DNA of 64,000 nt from Blastococcus sp. HT6-30. GTDB lineage: Bacteria > Actinomycetota > Actinomycetes > Mycobacteriales > Geodermatophilaceae. The notes beneath the pieces were generated by a model. It ran no database searches. It saw only the letters and a list, made by a program, of their open reading frames with translations, and had not been told where the DNA came from. This document shows positions 16,530-24,332 of the stretch, piece after piece; position 1 is the first letter of the stretch; each line of letters opens with the position of its first letter. The position numbers and the translations under genes were made by a program. The DNA lies in assembly GCF_039729015.1 (NCBI RefSeq), contig NZ_CP155792.1:2008001-2072000 (forward strand), read 5' to 3'.

Positions 16530-17441
16530 ATGCCGCTCGACGACGAACGGCCGGCACCCCCACAGCAGCCCACCGGCGCGGGCTCCGGTGGGCTGGCAGA
16601 GCTGCTCCGGCTGGAGGCGGCCCCGCCGGGGCGCTTTCGCGCCGGGCCCCGCAGCGCCGTCCCGGGGCCGGCCTTCGGGGGCGCGGTGGCGGCACAGGCA
16701 CTGCTCGCCGCCGGGCGCACGGTGCCGCCCGAGCGGGCGGTGCACTCGATCCACGGCCACTTCCTGCGCCCGGGCGACGTCACCGCACCCACGGACTTCT
16801 CCGTCACCCCGGTCCGCGACGGCGGCAGCTACTCCACCCGCTCCGTCGTCGCCGAGCAGCACGGTGCGGCGGTCTTCGCGCTGACCGCCTCCTTCCACGT
16901 GACCGAGGAGGGGTGGGCGCACCAGCTGCCCCAGCTCGACGCACCGGCACCCGAGGAGCTGCCGACGCTGGAGGAGGTGGCGGACGCGAGCGAGGGACCG
17001 GCTCGGGAGTGGCTCCGCTGGCTCGCCCAGCGGCACCCCTTCGACATCCGCTTCGCCGGCGACTCGCCCCGGCTGGCCGCGGCGCGCGGCGAGCGCAGGC
17101 CTCCCCTCCAGCAGTTCTGGCTGCGCAGCCGCACCCCCGTCCCGGACGAGCCGCTGGCGCACGGCTGCGGGATCACCTATGCGTCGGACATGCTCCTGCT
17201 CGGCACCGCCCTCACGCCGCACGGCACCATGATCGGGGAGCCCGGCGTCGCCGCGGCGAGCCTGGACCACGCGGTGTGGTTCCACGAGCCGGCCCGGATC
17301 GACCAGTGGCTGCTGTTCGACCAGGAGAGCAGCTGGGCCGGGCGCGGGCGGACGCTCTGCCGCGGCCGGCTGTTCGACCGCGCGGGCCGGCTGGTCGCGA
17401 CCGTCGCCCAGGAGGGCATGCTCCGCCGCCGCTTCCGCTGA
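16530..17441 (+). CDS. tesB: Acyl-CoA thioesterase II (TesB family)
   Basis: 303 residues forming the double hot-dog fold. Motifs include [10 protein letters not shown], the [13 protein letters not shown] strand, [10 protein letters not shown], a second-domain [19 protein letters not shown] and the C-terminal Q-E-G-M-L-R. The Asp/Gln/Thr active-site set of TesB is compatible with these. It hydrolyses medium to long acyl-CoAs. ATG 16530 is chosen for its fit to the family N terminus; the ribosome site is weak. Divergent from the ferredoxin relic (39-bp spacer). Confidence 0.88.
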   Translation: MPLDDERPAPPQQPTGAGSGGLAELLRLEAAPPGRFRAGPRSAVPGPAFGGAVAAQALLAAGRTVPPERAVHSIHGHFLRPGDVTAPTDFSVTPVRDGGSYSTRSVVAEQHGAAVFALTASFHVTEEGWAHQLPQLDAPAPEELPTLEEVADASEGPAREWLRWLAQRHPFDIRFAGDSPRLAAARGERRPPLQQFWLRSRTPVPDEPLAHGCGITYASDMLLLGTALTPHGTMIGEPGVAAASLDHAVWFHEPARIDQWLLFDQESSWAGRGRTLCRGRLFDRAGRLVATVAQEGMLRRRFR

Positions 17442-17506
17442 CCGCCGGCGTCCGTCCCGCCGCCGCGGCCGGGGACGATCGCGGAAATCGACGTACCCTC
17501 GATGGG

Positions 17507-18970
17507 GTGAGCGTCGCACCGTCTCCGACAATCGTCCTCGGCGACCGCTTCGCCCGTGAGCTCGGGGAGATGGCCCTCCCCTGGCAGGCGGAGGAGGCGC
17601 CGGATCCCCGCCTGCTCGTGCTCAACGAGCCCCTCGCCACCGAGCTCGGTCTCGACCCGGCGGCCCTGCGCACGCCCGACGGCCTCCGGCTGCTGGTGGG
17701 CACCCTCGTGCCCGAGGGGGCCACCCCGGTGGCACAGGCCTACTCCGGGCACCAGTTCGGCAGCTTCAACCCGCGCCTCGGCGACGGGCGGGCGCTGCTG
17801 CTCGGTGAGCTGCCCGGAGCCGAGGGCGCCCTGCGCGACCTGCACCTGAAGGGCTCCGGCCGGACCCCGTTCGCCCGGGGCGGCGACGGCCTGGCCGCCG
17901 TCGGCCCGATGCTCCGCGAGTACGTGATCAGCGAGGCGATGCACGCCCTGGGCATCCCGACGACCCGCTCCCTGGCCGTGGTCGCCACCGGGCGCGCCGT
18001 GCGCCGGGAGACCCTGCTGCCCGGCGCCGTCCTCGCCCGGGTCGCGAGCAGCCACCTGCGCGTCGGCAGCTTCCAGTACGCCCGGGCCACCGGCGACGTC
18101 GACCTGCTGCGCCGGCTCGCCGACCACGCGATCGATCGCCACCACCCCGGCGCGGCCGGCGCGGAGAACCGGTACCTGGCCCTGTACGACGCCGTCGTGG
18201 CGGCGCAGGCGTCGCTGGTGGCGCAGTGGATGCTCGTCGGGTTCGTCCACGGGGTCATGAACACCGACAACACGACGATCTCCGGCGAGACCATCGACTA
18301 CGGCCCGTGCGCCTTCCTCGACGCCTACGACCCGGCCACCGTGTACAGCTCCATCGACGCCGGCGGGCGCTACGCCTACGGCAACCAGCCGGTCGTGGCC
18401 GAGTGGAACCTCGCGCGGCTCGCCGAGGCGCTTCTTCCGCTGTTCGACGACGACCAGGAGCAGGCCGTCGCCGTGGCCGTGGAGTCCCTCCGCGGTTTCG
18501 CACCGCGGTACGAGGCGGCCTGGACCGCCGGCGTCCGGGCCAAGCTCGGGCTGCCGGAGGGGCTCGACGACGCGGTGGTCCGTGCCCTGGCCGAGGACCT
18601 CTTCGTCCTGCTGCGGCAGGACCACGTCGACCTCACATCGGTCTTCCGGGCCCTGGGCGGCGCCGCGCGCGGGGACGTGGAGCCCGTGCGGCTGCTCTTC
18701 CTCGATCTCGCCGGGATCGACGGCTGGCTGGAGCGCTGGCGGGCCCTGGCTCCCGACGCCGCCGGGATGGACCGGGCCAACCCGGTCTACATCCCGCGCA
18801 ACCACCTGGTCGAGGAAGCCCTCGACGCCGCGACCGAGGGCGACCTCGCCCCGCTCGGGCAGCTCCTCGAGGCCGTGACCGCGCCCTTCGACGCGCGGCC
18901 GGGTCTGGATCGGTACGCCGCGCCCGCCCCGCAGGACTTCGGCGCCTACCGGACCTTCTGCGGCACCTGA
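17507..18970 (+). CDS. selO: Protein adenylyltransferase SelO (YdiU)
   Basis: 487 residues of the pseudokinase-fold SelO family that AMPylates proteins. Visible landmarks are Y-S-G-H-Q-F-G, the K-G-S-G-R-T-P-F glycine loop with catalytic Lys near residue 118, H-G-V-M-N-T-D-N near 249, the D-Y-G-P-C-A-F metal site, and the C terminus Y-R-T-F-C-G-T. The penultimate-region Cys occupies the position that is selenocysteine in some eukaryotic SelO proteins, so this copy is not a selenoprotein. GTG 17507 lies 65 bases after tesB on the same strand. Confidence 0.92.
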   Translation: MSVAPSPTIVLGDRFARELGEMALPWQAEEAPDPRLLVLNEPLATELGLDPAALRTPDGLRLLVGTLVPEGATPVAQAYSGHQFGSFNPRLGDGRALLLGELPGAEGALRDLHLKGSGRTPFARGGDGLAAVGPMLREYVISEAMHALGIPTTRSLAVVATGRAVRRETLLPGAVLARVASSHLRVGSFQYARATGDVDLLRRLADHAIDRHHPGAAGAENRYLALYDAVVAAQASLVAQWMLVGFVHGVMNTDNTTISGETIDYGPCAFLDAYDPATVYSSIDAGGRYAYGNQPVVAEWNLARLAEALLPLFDDDQEQAVAVAVESLRGFAPRYEAAWTAGVRAKLGLPEGLDDAVVRALAEDLFVLLRQDHVDLTSVFRALGGAARGDVEPVRLLFLDLAGIDGWLERWRALAPDAAGMDRANPVYIPRNHLVEEALDAATEGDLAPLGQLLEAVTAPFDARPGLDRYAAPAPQDFGAYRTFCGT

Positions 18971-19029
18971 GTCGCGTCGGCGCCGGCCGGCCACCGGTTG
19001 GCGCCCAGCCCCGCGGGTAGTCCGGCCCC

Positions 19030-19185
19030 GTGCCCCGCGAGATGGACCCCAAGAACCCCGACACCCTCTACGCCGAGGGGCCGGTGGCGCCCGAGCCCCC
19101 GGACGACGACGTCCCCGACACCTCTCCCCTGGTCGACTCCGGCGGCACCGGGCCGGGGCCCGACGACCTCGACCGGCTGCTCTGA
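19030..19185 (+). CDS. Small acidic hypothetical protein (51 aa)
   Basis: GTG 19030 to TGA 19185 encodes a 51-residue Asp/Pro-rich peptide starting V-P-R-E-M-D-P-K-N-P-D-T-L-Y-A and ending D-D-L-D-R-L-L. It has no Cys, membrane segment or known motif. Composition looks like the short intrinsically disordered proteins common in actinobacteria rather than noise: balanced third-position GC and a clean stop. Function unknown. Confidence 0.5.
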   Translation: MPREMDPKNPDTLYAEGPVAPEPPDDDVPDTSPLVDSGGTGPGPDDLDRLL

Positions 19186-19298
19186 GGCTTCCGGCCGCCT
19201 CCCCGGAACCGGGGCCACATCCGTCTGAGAGGCTCGCGGGACCCGGTCCGCGTGGCGACGCGCCGCGCCGGCCACGTGCCCACCGAGCAGGAGGACCT

Positions 19299-20270
19299 GT
19301 GCACGCCGCCCAGATCAGCTCCCACGACGGCCCCCGCGCGGTGCGGGTCGTCGACATCCCCGAGCCCGAGGCCGACGGAAAGGTCCTCGTCGACGTGCAC
19401 GTCGCCGGGGTGACCTTCCCCGAGGTGCTCCTCAGCCGCGGCGAGTACCAGCTCAAACCGGAGCTGCCGTTCGTCCCGGGCAGCGAAGTCGCCGGCACGG
19501 TACGCAGCGCCCCCGAGGGCAGCGGGCTGCAGCCCGGGCAGCGGGTGGCCGCGTTCCCCGGATTCGGCGGCTTCGCCGAGGTGGTCGCCGTGCCCCCGTC
19601 ACTGGTCTTCCCGCTCCCCGACCGCACCAGCTTCGAGGAGGGCGCCGCCCTACCGATGAACTACCTGACGATGCACTTCGCGCTGCACCGCCGGGGTCGG
19701 CTGGCGGCCGGCGAGACCGTGCTGGTGCACGGCGCGGCCGGCGGCCTCGGGACGGCGGCCGTCCAGCTCGCCCGTGCCGCGGACGCCCGCGTGCTCGCCG
19801 TTGTCTCGACCGAGGCCAAGGGCGAGGTCGCCCGGGCCGCCGGCGCCGACGAGGTCGTCCTCGCCGAGGGGTTCCGCGACCGCGTCAAGGAACTCACCGG
19901 CGGGCGGGGCGTGGACGTCGTCGTCGACCCGGTCGGCGGCGACCGGTTCACCGACTCGCTGCGCAGCCTGGGCCGGGAGGGCCGGCTCCTCGTCCTGGGC
20001 TTCACCGGCGGCGACATCCCCACGGTGAAGGTGAACCGGCTGCTCCTGAACAACGTGTCGGTGGTCGGCGTCGGCTGGGGCGCGTTCTGGTCGGGTGGCG
20101 AGCCGGGCTACCCGAAGGAGCAGTGGGCGGAGCTGGCTCCGCTCCTCGAGCAGGGCCGGTTGGACCCGCCCCTGGGCTCGGTCCACGAGCTGGCCGATGC
20201 AGCCGAGGCCGTCGCCGAGCTCGACGAGCGCCGCGCCACCGGGAAGGTGCTGCTCCGGGTCCGCGGCTGA
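19299..20270 (+). CDS. NADPH:quinone oxidoreductase / zinc-free MDR family protein
   Basis: 323 residues of the medium-chain dehydrogenase superfamily. The N-terminal GroES-like domain has F-V-P-G-S-E-V-A-G-T-V and lacks zinc-ligand cysteines. The Rossmann domain has V-L-V-H-G-A-A-G-G-L-G-T-A-A near residues 142-155, and D-V-V-V-D-P-V-G-G-D follows. GTG 19299 is preceded by AGGAGG. NADPH-dependent reduction of quinones or enones is expected; the exact substrate is unknown. Confidence 0.88.
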   Translation: MHAAQISSHDGPRAVRVVDIPEPEADGKVLVDVHVAGVTFPEVLLSRGEYQLKPELPFVPGSEVAGTVRSAPEGSGLQPGQRVAAFPGFGGFAEVVAVPPSLVFPLPDRTSFEEGAALPMNYLTMHFALHRRGRLAAGETVLVHGAAGGLGTAAVQLARAADARVLAVVSTEAKGEVARAAGADEVVLAEGFRDRVKELTGGRGVDVVVDPVGGDRFTDSLRSLGREGRLLVLGFTGGDIPTVKVNRLLLNNVSVVGVGWGAFWSGGEPGYPKEQWAELAPLLEQGRLDPPLGSVHELADAAEAVAELDERRATGKVLLRVRG

Positions 20271-20294
20271 CCGACCCGGGGGGCAGGCCCCAGG

Positions 20295-22196
20295 TCAGAC
20301 CCGGGGGTCGGCCGTGCCGTCCTCCGGATCACCCGCGTCGCCGTCATCCTCGCCCTCCGGGGTGGTCGGGGTCTCCGTCGTCCCGGTGGTGGACGGGGTC
20401 TCCGTCGTCCCGGTGGCCGGAGTCTCCGTCGTCCCGGTGGTGGACGGGGTCTCCGGCTCGGCGACGGGGGTGGTCGGCTCCTCCCCCTCGTCGGCGGGAG
20501 TGGTCGGCGTCCCGGTCCCCTCGTCGGCCGGGGTGGTCGGTGTGCCGGTGCCCGGATCGGTGGGATCGCCGGCCGGGCTGCTGGGCGCGGACGTCCCGGG
20601 CGCCGACTCGTCGACGGCCGGCGGCTCCGTCGTCGTGGCCGCCGGCTCGGGCCGGAGTTCGGGCCGGGGGGCCGGCGCGGGCGCCGGGGCCGGCGCGGGC
20701 GCCGGGGCCGGCGCGGGCGCAGGAGCGGGCGCCGGGGCCGGCGCGGGCGCGGGCGCAGGGGCGGGCGCGGGCGCAGGGGCGGGCGCCGGGGCGGGCGCAG
20801 GGGCCGGGGCGGGCGCGGGCGCCGTGGCGCCGCCGCCGTCGGTCGACGACGACGTGTCCGGCGCGGCGGGTGGTGCCGCGACGCGGACGAGGACCTCGTC
20901 CCCGGGCTCGGGTCGCGCATCGGCGGCCTCGACTCCGGTCACGGTCCCCGCGACACCGCCCGGGGTCGGGTCCTCCTGCAGCCGCACGGTCAGGCCGAGC
21001 GCGCTGAGTTCGGCGACGACCTCCTCGACCGGCCGCCCGACGTAGTCCGCGGCCACCAGGTCCACCTCGGCGACCGGCTGCGACTCGACGGCCCCGGCCG
21101 CACCGCCGGGATCGGAGGCCGACGCGGCGAGCAGGGCGGCCACGCCTCCGCCGAGCAGGAGGAAGGCGAGGACCGGGAGGAGGACCAGGAGGAGCGGCCG
21201 GCGCCCCGCGGGTCGCTCTGCCGGCGTCTCCCGGCGGGGGCCGGCCTCCCCGACCGAACCGGTCCCCCGGTGCGCGCCCGTGCCGCCCCCGGAGCCGGTC
21301 GCGCGGGCGGCCGCCACGACGGCCACCGGCCGGGTGAGGGACGCGGTGTCCGGCGGGCCGTGCATCGTCTCCTCGACCGCGTGCAGGAAGGCGTTCCCGT
21401 CGGGCAGGCGGTCGTCGGGGTCCTTGACCAGCGCGGCGTCGATGAGGGCGCGGACGTCCCGCGGCAGCTCGGCGGGCAGGGGCTCGGGGTGCTCCTGCAC
21501 CTGCTTGAGCGCGACGGTCACCGGGTTGTCGCCGTCGAAGGCGGCGTGCCCGGCGAGGGTCTCGTAGCCGACCAGCCCCAGGGCGTAGACGTCGCTCGCC
21601 GGGCCGACGTGCTCGCCCCTGGCCTGCTCGGGGGACATGTACTGCGCCGTGCCGATCACCTGGCCGGTCTGCGTCAGCGGCACGCTGCCCGCCGACCAGG
21701 AGATGCCGAAGTCGGTGAGCTTCACGGTGCCGTCGTGGGTCAGCAGGATGTTGGCCGGCTTGACGTCGCGGTGCACCACACCGGCCCGGTGGGCGGCGGC
21801 GAGCGCGGCCGCGGCCTGCTGCAGGACCGAGAGGGCGGCGCCGGTGCCGAGCGACCCGTCCTCGGCCAGCAGCGCCGACAGCGGCGGCCCGTCGACCAGC
21901 TCCATGACGAGGTAGGCGAGGTGCTCGCCGGTGCCCTCCGCCGTCGACTCACCGTAGTCGAGGACTGCGGCGATGTTGGGGTGGCTGAGGCTGGCGGCGT
22001 TCCGGGCCTCCGTGCGGAACCGCGCCACGAACACCGGGTTGTCGGCGTACTCGCTGCGCAGCACCTTGACGGCCACCCAACGGTCGAGCAGCACGTCGCG
22101 GGCCCGCCACACCTGACCCATCCCGCCGACGGCGATCAGGTCGCGCAGCTCGTACCGGTCGCCGAGGATCTGCCGGCTGGTCTCGGCCGTGGTCAC
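20295..22196 (-). CDS. Ser/Thr protein kinase with transmembrane helix, one PASTA domain and Pro-Ala tail
   Basis: 633 residues. The N-terminal Hanks kinase domain has the glycine loop V-G-G-M-G-Q-V, K44 in V-A-V-K-V-L, H-R-D-V-K-P-A-N near 145, D-F-G-I-S and G-T-A-Q-Y-M-S-P-E-Q. A juxtamembrane linker leads to one hydrophobic helix (L-L-L-V-L-L-P-V-L-A-F-L-L-L) near residue 345. Outside there is a single PASTA repeat (Y-V-G-R-P-V-E-E-V-V-A-E-L), then about 25 Pro-Ala dipeptides and a Thr/Pro/Glu-rich end with T-G-T-T-E-T repeats. It is PknB-like, with muropeptide sensing expected, but with one PASTA instead of three or four. GTG 22196 has GAGGG 9 bases upstream. Confidence 0.92.
   Translation of the reverse strand: MTTAETSRQILGDRYELRDLIAVGGMGQVWRARDVLLDRWVAVKVLRSEYADNPVFVARFRTEARNAASLSHPNIAAVLDYGESTAEGTGEHLAYLVMELVDGPPLSALLAEDGSLGTGAALSVLQQAAAALAAAHRAGVVHRDVKPANILLTHDGTVKLTDFGISWSAGSVPLTQTGQVIGTAQYMSPEQARGEHVGPASDVYALGLVGYETLAGHAAFDGDNPVTVALKQVQEHPEPLPAELPRDVRALIDAALVKDPDDRLPDGNAFLHAVEETMHGPPDTASLTRPVAVVAAARATGSGGGTGAHRGTGSVGEAGPRRETPAERPAGRRPLLLVLLPVLAFLLLGGGVAALLAASASDPGGAAGAVESQPVAEVDLVAADYVGRPVEEVVAELSALGLTVRLQEDPTPGGVAGTVTGVEAADARPEPGDEVLVRVAAPPAAPDTSSSTDGGGATAPAPAPAPAPAPAPAPAPAPAPAPAPAPAPAPAPAPAPAPAPAPAPAPAPAPRPELRPEPAATTTEPPAVDESAPGTSAPSSPAGDPTDPGTGTPTTPADEGTGTPTTPADEGEEPTTPVAEPETPSTTGTTETPATGTTETPSTTGTTETPTTPEGEDDGDAGDPEDGTADPRV
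20668..20825. repeat. GGCGCx hexamer repeat encoding the Pro-Ala tract
   Basis: About 150 bases of degenerate GGGGCC/GGCGCG/GGCGCA hexamers encode roughly 25 consecutive Ala-Pro dipeptides in the extracellular tail of the kinase. Synonymous variation between units shows it is coding rather than a simple expanded microsatellite. Such a region is prone to slippage and assembly collapse. Confidence 0.85.
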
Positions 22197-22315
22197 TCCC
22201 GATTCCCTCGTGCTGGTCCCCGCGAGGCCGTCCTCGCCCGTCGCCCGTGCCCTTGTGGGTGCCCGTCCCGGCCGCAGCCGAACCCCGTCGGCCCCGAGGA
22301 GGTCAGACCGGGGCG

Positions 22316-22633
22316 GTGCACCCGCTCCCCTCCCGTCCGTCCGCGCTGGTGCATCGCGTGGTCCGGCTGCTCGACACCGTTGGCGGCCGGGTGCTGTGCC
22401 TGGCCGGGGAGGTCGACGACGCCGTCGTCGACACCTTCCTGCAGCACTACGGCGGCGAGCCGGTGCGCGTCGACGCCGGCTCGGTGACCGGGCTCTCCGC
22501 CGCCGGCCGGCAGCTGCTGCTCGACCACCTCGACGCCGCCGCGCGGATCGGTCGGCAGCTGCCGCTGCTCCGTTCGGCGGCGCTGGCACGGGCCCTGGTC
22601 GGCACCGGGTCCGTCCCCGCCGAACCGGGCTGA
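22316..22633 (+). CDS. STAS-like (anti-sigma factor antagonist type) small protein
   Basis: 105 residues from GTG 22316. The order fits a short STAS domain: strand R-V-L-C-L-A-G-E-V-D-D, P-V-R-V-D-A-G-S-V-T-G-L-S-A-A-G, then a helix with L-L-L-D-H-L-D-A-A-A-R. The serine in L-S-A-A-G sits where SpoIIAA-like antagonists are phosphorylated. Its start is weakly defined (GAGGAGG 13 bases upstream). It is transcribed divergently from the PASTA kinase, which raises the possibility of a regulatory link. Moderate confidence because the domain is small and divergent. Confidence 0.6.
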   Translation: MHPLPSRPSALVHRVVRLLDTVGGRVLCLAGEVDDAVVDTFLQHYGGEPVRVDAGSVTGLSAAGRQLLLDHLDAAARIGRQLPLLRSAALARALVGTGSVPAEPG

Positions 22634-22815
22634 CCGACGGGCGGAGCCGGTCGGCACGCCCCGACGCATGAGCACGTCGATCGCCCACGGCTCCATCCGC
22701 TCGGAGAGAGATCAGCACGTCCGTGTGGGCCCTGGGTACCGATCGCCCTGGCCATGCGGATGCTGCCGCTGTCGGTCGTCCGGAAGCTGACGCTACGTCG
22801 TCCGGGGGTCGAGCG

Positions 22816-22841
22816 GCCCCGGGCCCGGGCGGGCCCGGGGC
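22816..22841. terminator. Perfect 12-bp hairpin terminator
   Basis: GCCCCGGGCCCG (22816-22827) and CGGGCCCGGGGC (22830-22841) are perfect inverted repeats separated by two bases. It lies 8 bases beyond the stop of the minus-strand secreted protein gene and also downstream of the convergent STAS gene. The remaining spacer (22634-22815) shows nothing else. Confidence 0.7.
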
Positions 22842-22849
22842 GTCGGCGC

Positions 22850-23749
22850 TCAGCCCCGGTAGTTCACGTGCGGGTGGTCCATGTGGTTGGCCGTGGGGCT
22901 GCCCCGGTTCCCCATGGGCTGCCAGGAGCCGTTCGCGGACGACAGCATGCGCTGCTGCCAGATGATGTAGTCCACCCCGAGCTCGGCCCAGTGTGCGCGG
23001 TGGTACGCGACGATGGCGTCCCCGAGCGCCGCGTTGGACATGACCATGTAGTCCAGCGCCAGCCCGGACGGGTGACCACCCGGATCGGCCGCGCTGGCGC
23101 GCGTGCCGCCGATCGTGATGCTCGCCGCACCCGGCACGTTGCTGACCACGGCGTCGGCCGCGGCCTGGGCCTGCGGCCTGACGGCTCCGGCGCTGTTGCT
23201 GATCCGCGCGACCGCCGACGCGGCCACCGAGGCGGCCGGCGAGCTGGACACCGGCGCCTGCCGGCTCCGGCTCGCGGCCGCCGGTGCCGCTGCAGCCGGT
23301 GCCGGGGCAGCCGGTGCCGCGGCAGCCGGTGCCGCTGCCTCCGCGGCCACGGCGGCCTCCGCCTCGGCCTTGGCCTTGGCCTCCGCCTCGGCACGGGCTG
23401 CGGCCTCCGCCTCGGCCTTCTGCCGGTCGAGCTCCGCCTGGTCGGCAGCGGCCTGGGCCTGCTGCGCCGCGACCTGCTCGGCGTCGCGGGTGCTGCGGCT
23501 GGCGGTGAGGTCCTGCAGCGGGGCCAGGTCCTCGGTCACGTCGATCGGGCCGGACTGGGCGGTGAGCCCGAGCTCCTGGGCGACGCTGACCGACTGGGGC
23601 GCATCGGCCTCGGCCTGCGCCGCCGGCTCAGCGCCGACGAGGACGTTGACGAGGAGCGCGCCGGCGGCGGCGGCACCCAGGTACAGGGCGGGACGGCGGA
23701 CGTGCGCCGGCGGGCAGCGGCGGCCGGAGGTGGTGGTGCGGACATTCAT
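22850..23749 (-). CDS. Secreted ARB-07466-like C-terminal domain protein (cell-wall associated)
   Basis: 299 residues. A basic N terminus (R-R-C-P-P-A-H-V-R-R-P) and a hydrophobic helix (L-Y-L-G-A-A-A-A-G-A-L-L-V-N-V-L-V) form a signal or anchor. Residues about 85-150 are an Ala/Glu/Lys coiled coil, then an Ala/Pro hinge. The last 120 residues form the ARB-07466-like domain with G-G-H-P-S-G-L-A-L-D-Y-M, G-V-D-Y-I-I-W-Q-Q-R and N-H-M-D-H-P-H-V-N-Y. The His/Asp pattern resembles M15-type metal sites of wall peptidases. It lies downstream of a c-di-AMP riboswitch with an unusually long 281-base leader in between. Catalysis is inferred, not shown. Confidence 0.82.
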   Translation of the reverse strand: MNVRTTTSGRRCPPAHVRRPALYLGAAAAGALLVNVLVGAEPAAQAEADAPQSVSVAQELGLTAQSGPIDVTEDLAPLQDLTASRSTRDAEQVAAQQAQAAADQAELDRQKAEAEAAARAEAEAKAKAEAEAAVAAEAAAPAAAAPAAPAPAAAAPAAASRSRQAPVSSSPAASVAASAVARISNSAGAVRPQAQAAADAVVSNVPGAASITIGGTRASAADPGGHPSGLALDYMVMSNAALGDAIVAYHRAHWAELGVDYIIWQQRMLSSANGSWQPMGNRGSPTANHMDHPHVNYRG

Positions 23750-24030
23750 GGGTACGGGAGCTCCGAGGGTGTCGCGCGGCCGGCCGGAGGGCGGGCCGCG
23801 GCGGGGTGCGGGCAGCAGGGCGCCGGCGCCGGGACGACTGCCTGGGCCACCGGGAGACGGCGGGGAGCCGGTCGAGCGGGAAGTGCTCGGTGGTGGGCGA
23901 CAGCCGGCGGGGCGCCGTGCGTGGGCGCGGTCAGTTCCGCGGGCGCACCCGGATGCGGCGGTGCCGGGTGGTGCAGGGACGTGCGGCGGTGCAAGGGCGC
24001 GCCATGCGGCGGCTCTCCGTTTCTTCCGTT
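23750..24030 (-). other. 281-base leader between c-di-AMP riboswitch and its gene
   Basis: This stretch follows the riboswitch on the minus strand. It contains a possible 24-codon frame from ATG 24005 to TGA 23931, just behind a GGAGAG site. It also contains a Pro/Ala/His-rich frame from TTG 23994 whose TGA (23748-23746) overlaps the downstream ATG as ATGA. Neither resembles a known protein. They may be leader peptides or chance; no clear terminator hairpin was found. Confidence 0.35.
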
Positions 24031-24172
24031 GCCGCCTACCGGGTTAGCTGACGGATTCGGGCGGGAAGTAGCCCTACCCGCGCCGCCGACGTGCTCGGCG
24101 CAGGATTCACCCCAGTGCTGCGGTGGGTCCCCGGCTCACCCGCAGCGCGATCGCAGTGGGTGACTCGGCGGC
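24031..24172 (-). promoter_or_regulatory. Cyclic di-AMP riboswitch (ydaO-yuaA class)
   Basis: Read on the minus strand, the element has the class-defining order: GCCGCC (P1), GCCGGGGACCCA, TGGGGTGAATCC, GTAGGGCTACTTCCCGCC, CGAATCCGTCAGCTAACCC, GGTAGGCGGC (P1 partner). It precedes a secreted wall-associated protein gene, the common location in actinobacteria. In this class c-di-AMP binding usually lowers expression. The 160 bases further upstream to the terminator at 24322 should hold the promoter, which I could not pin down. Confidence 0.9.
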
Positions 24173-24291
24173 GCCGATCGGACTCCCCGGACGGGGACGT
24201 GTCGACCGATCGGACCTGGCCACGGTAACCGCCGTTATGCAGATGTGACAATCGAGAGCCGGTTATTTCCACGGCGTGACGTGTGTCGCCT

Positions 24292-24322
24292 GCCCCTCAC
24301 CGCCCCCCCGGCGGTGTAGGGC
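24292..24322 (-). terminator. Hairpin downstream of the DNA polymerase gene
   Basis: CACCGCC (24298-24304) pairs with GGCGGTG (24310-24316) around a five-base loop, with outer GCCC/GGGC pairs (24292-24295, 24319-24322). It begins 10 bases past the stop of the minus-strand polymerase gene. Confidence 0.6.
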
Positions 24323-24332
24323 GGACCCCGGC

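Noticed and set aside
17507-18970. SelO as a second selenoprotein
   Set aside because: The C-terminal F-C-G-T uses a Cys codon and the gene has no in-frame stop.
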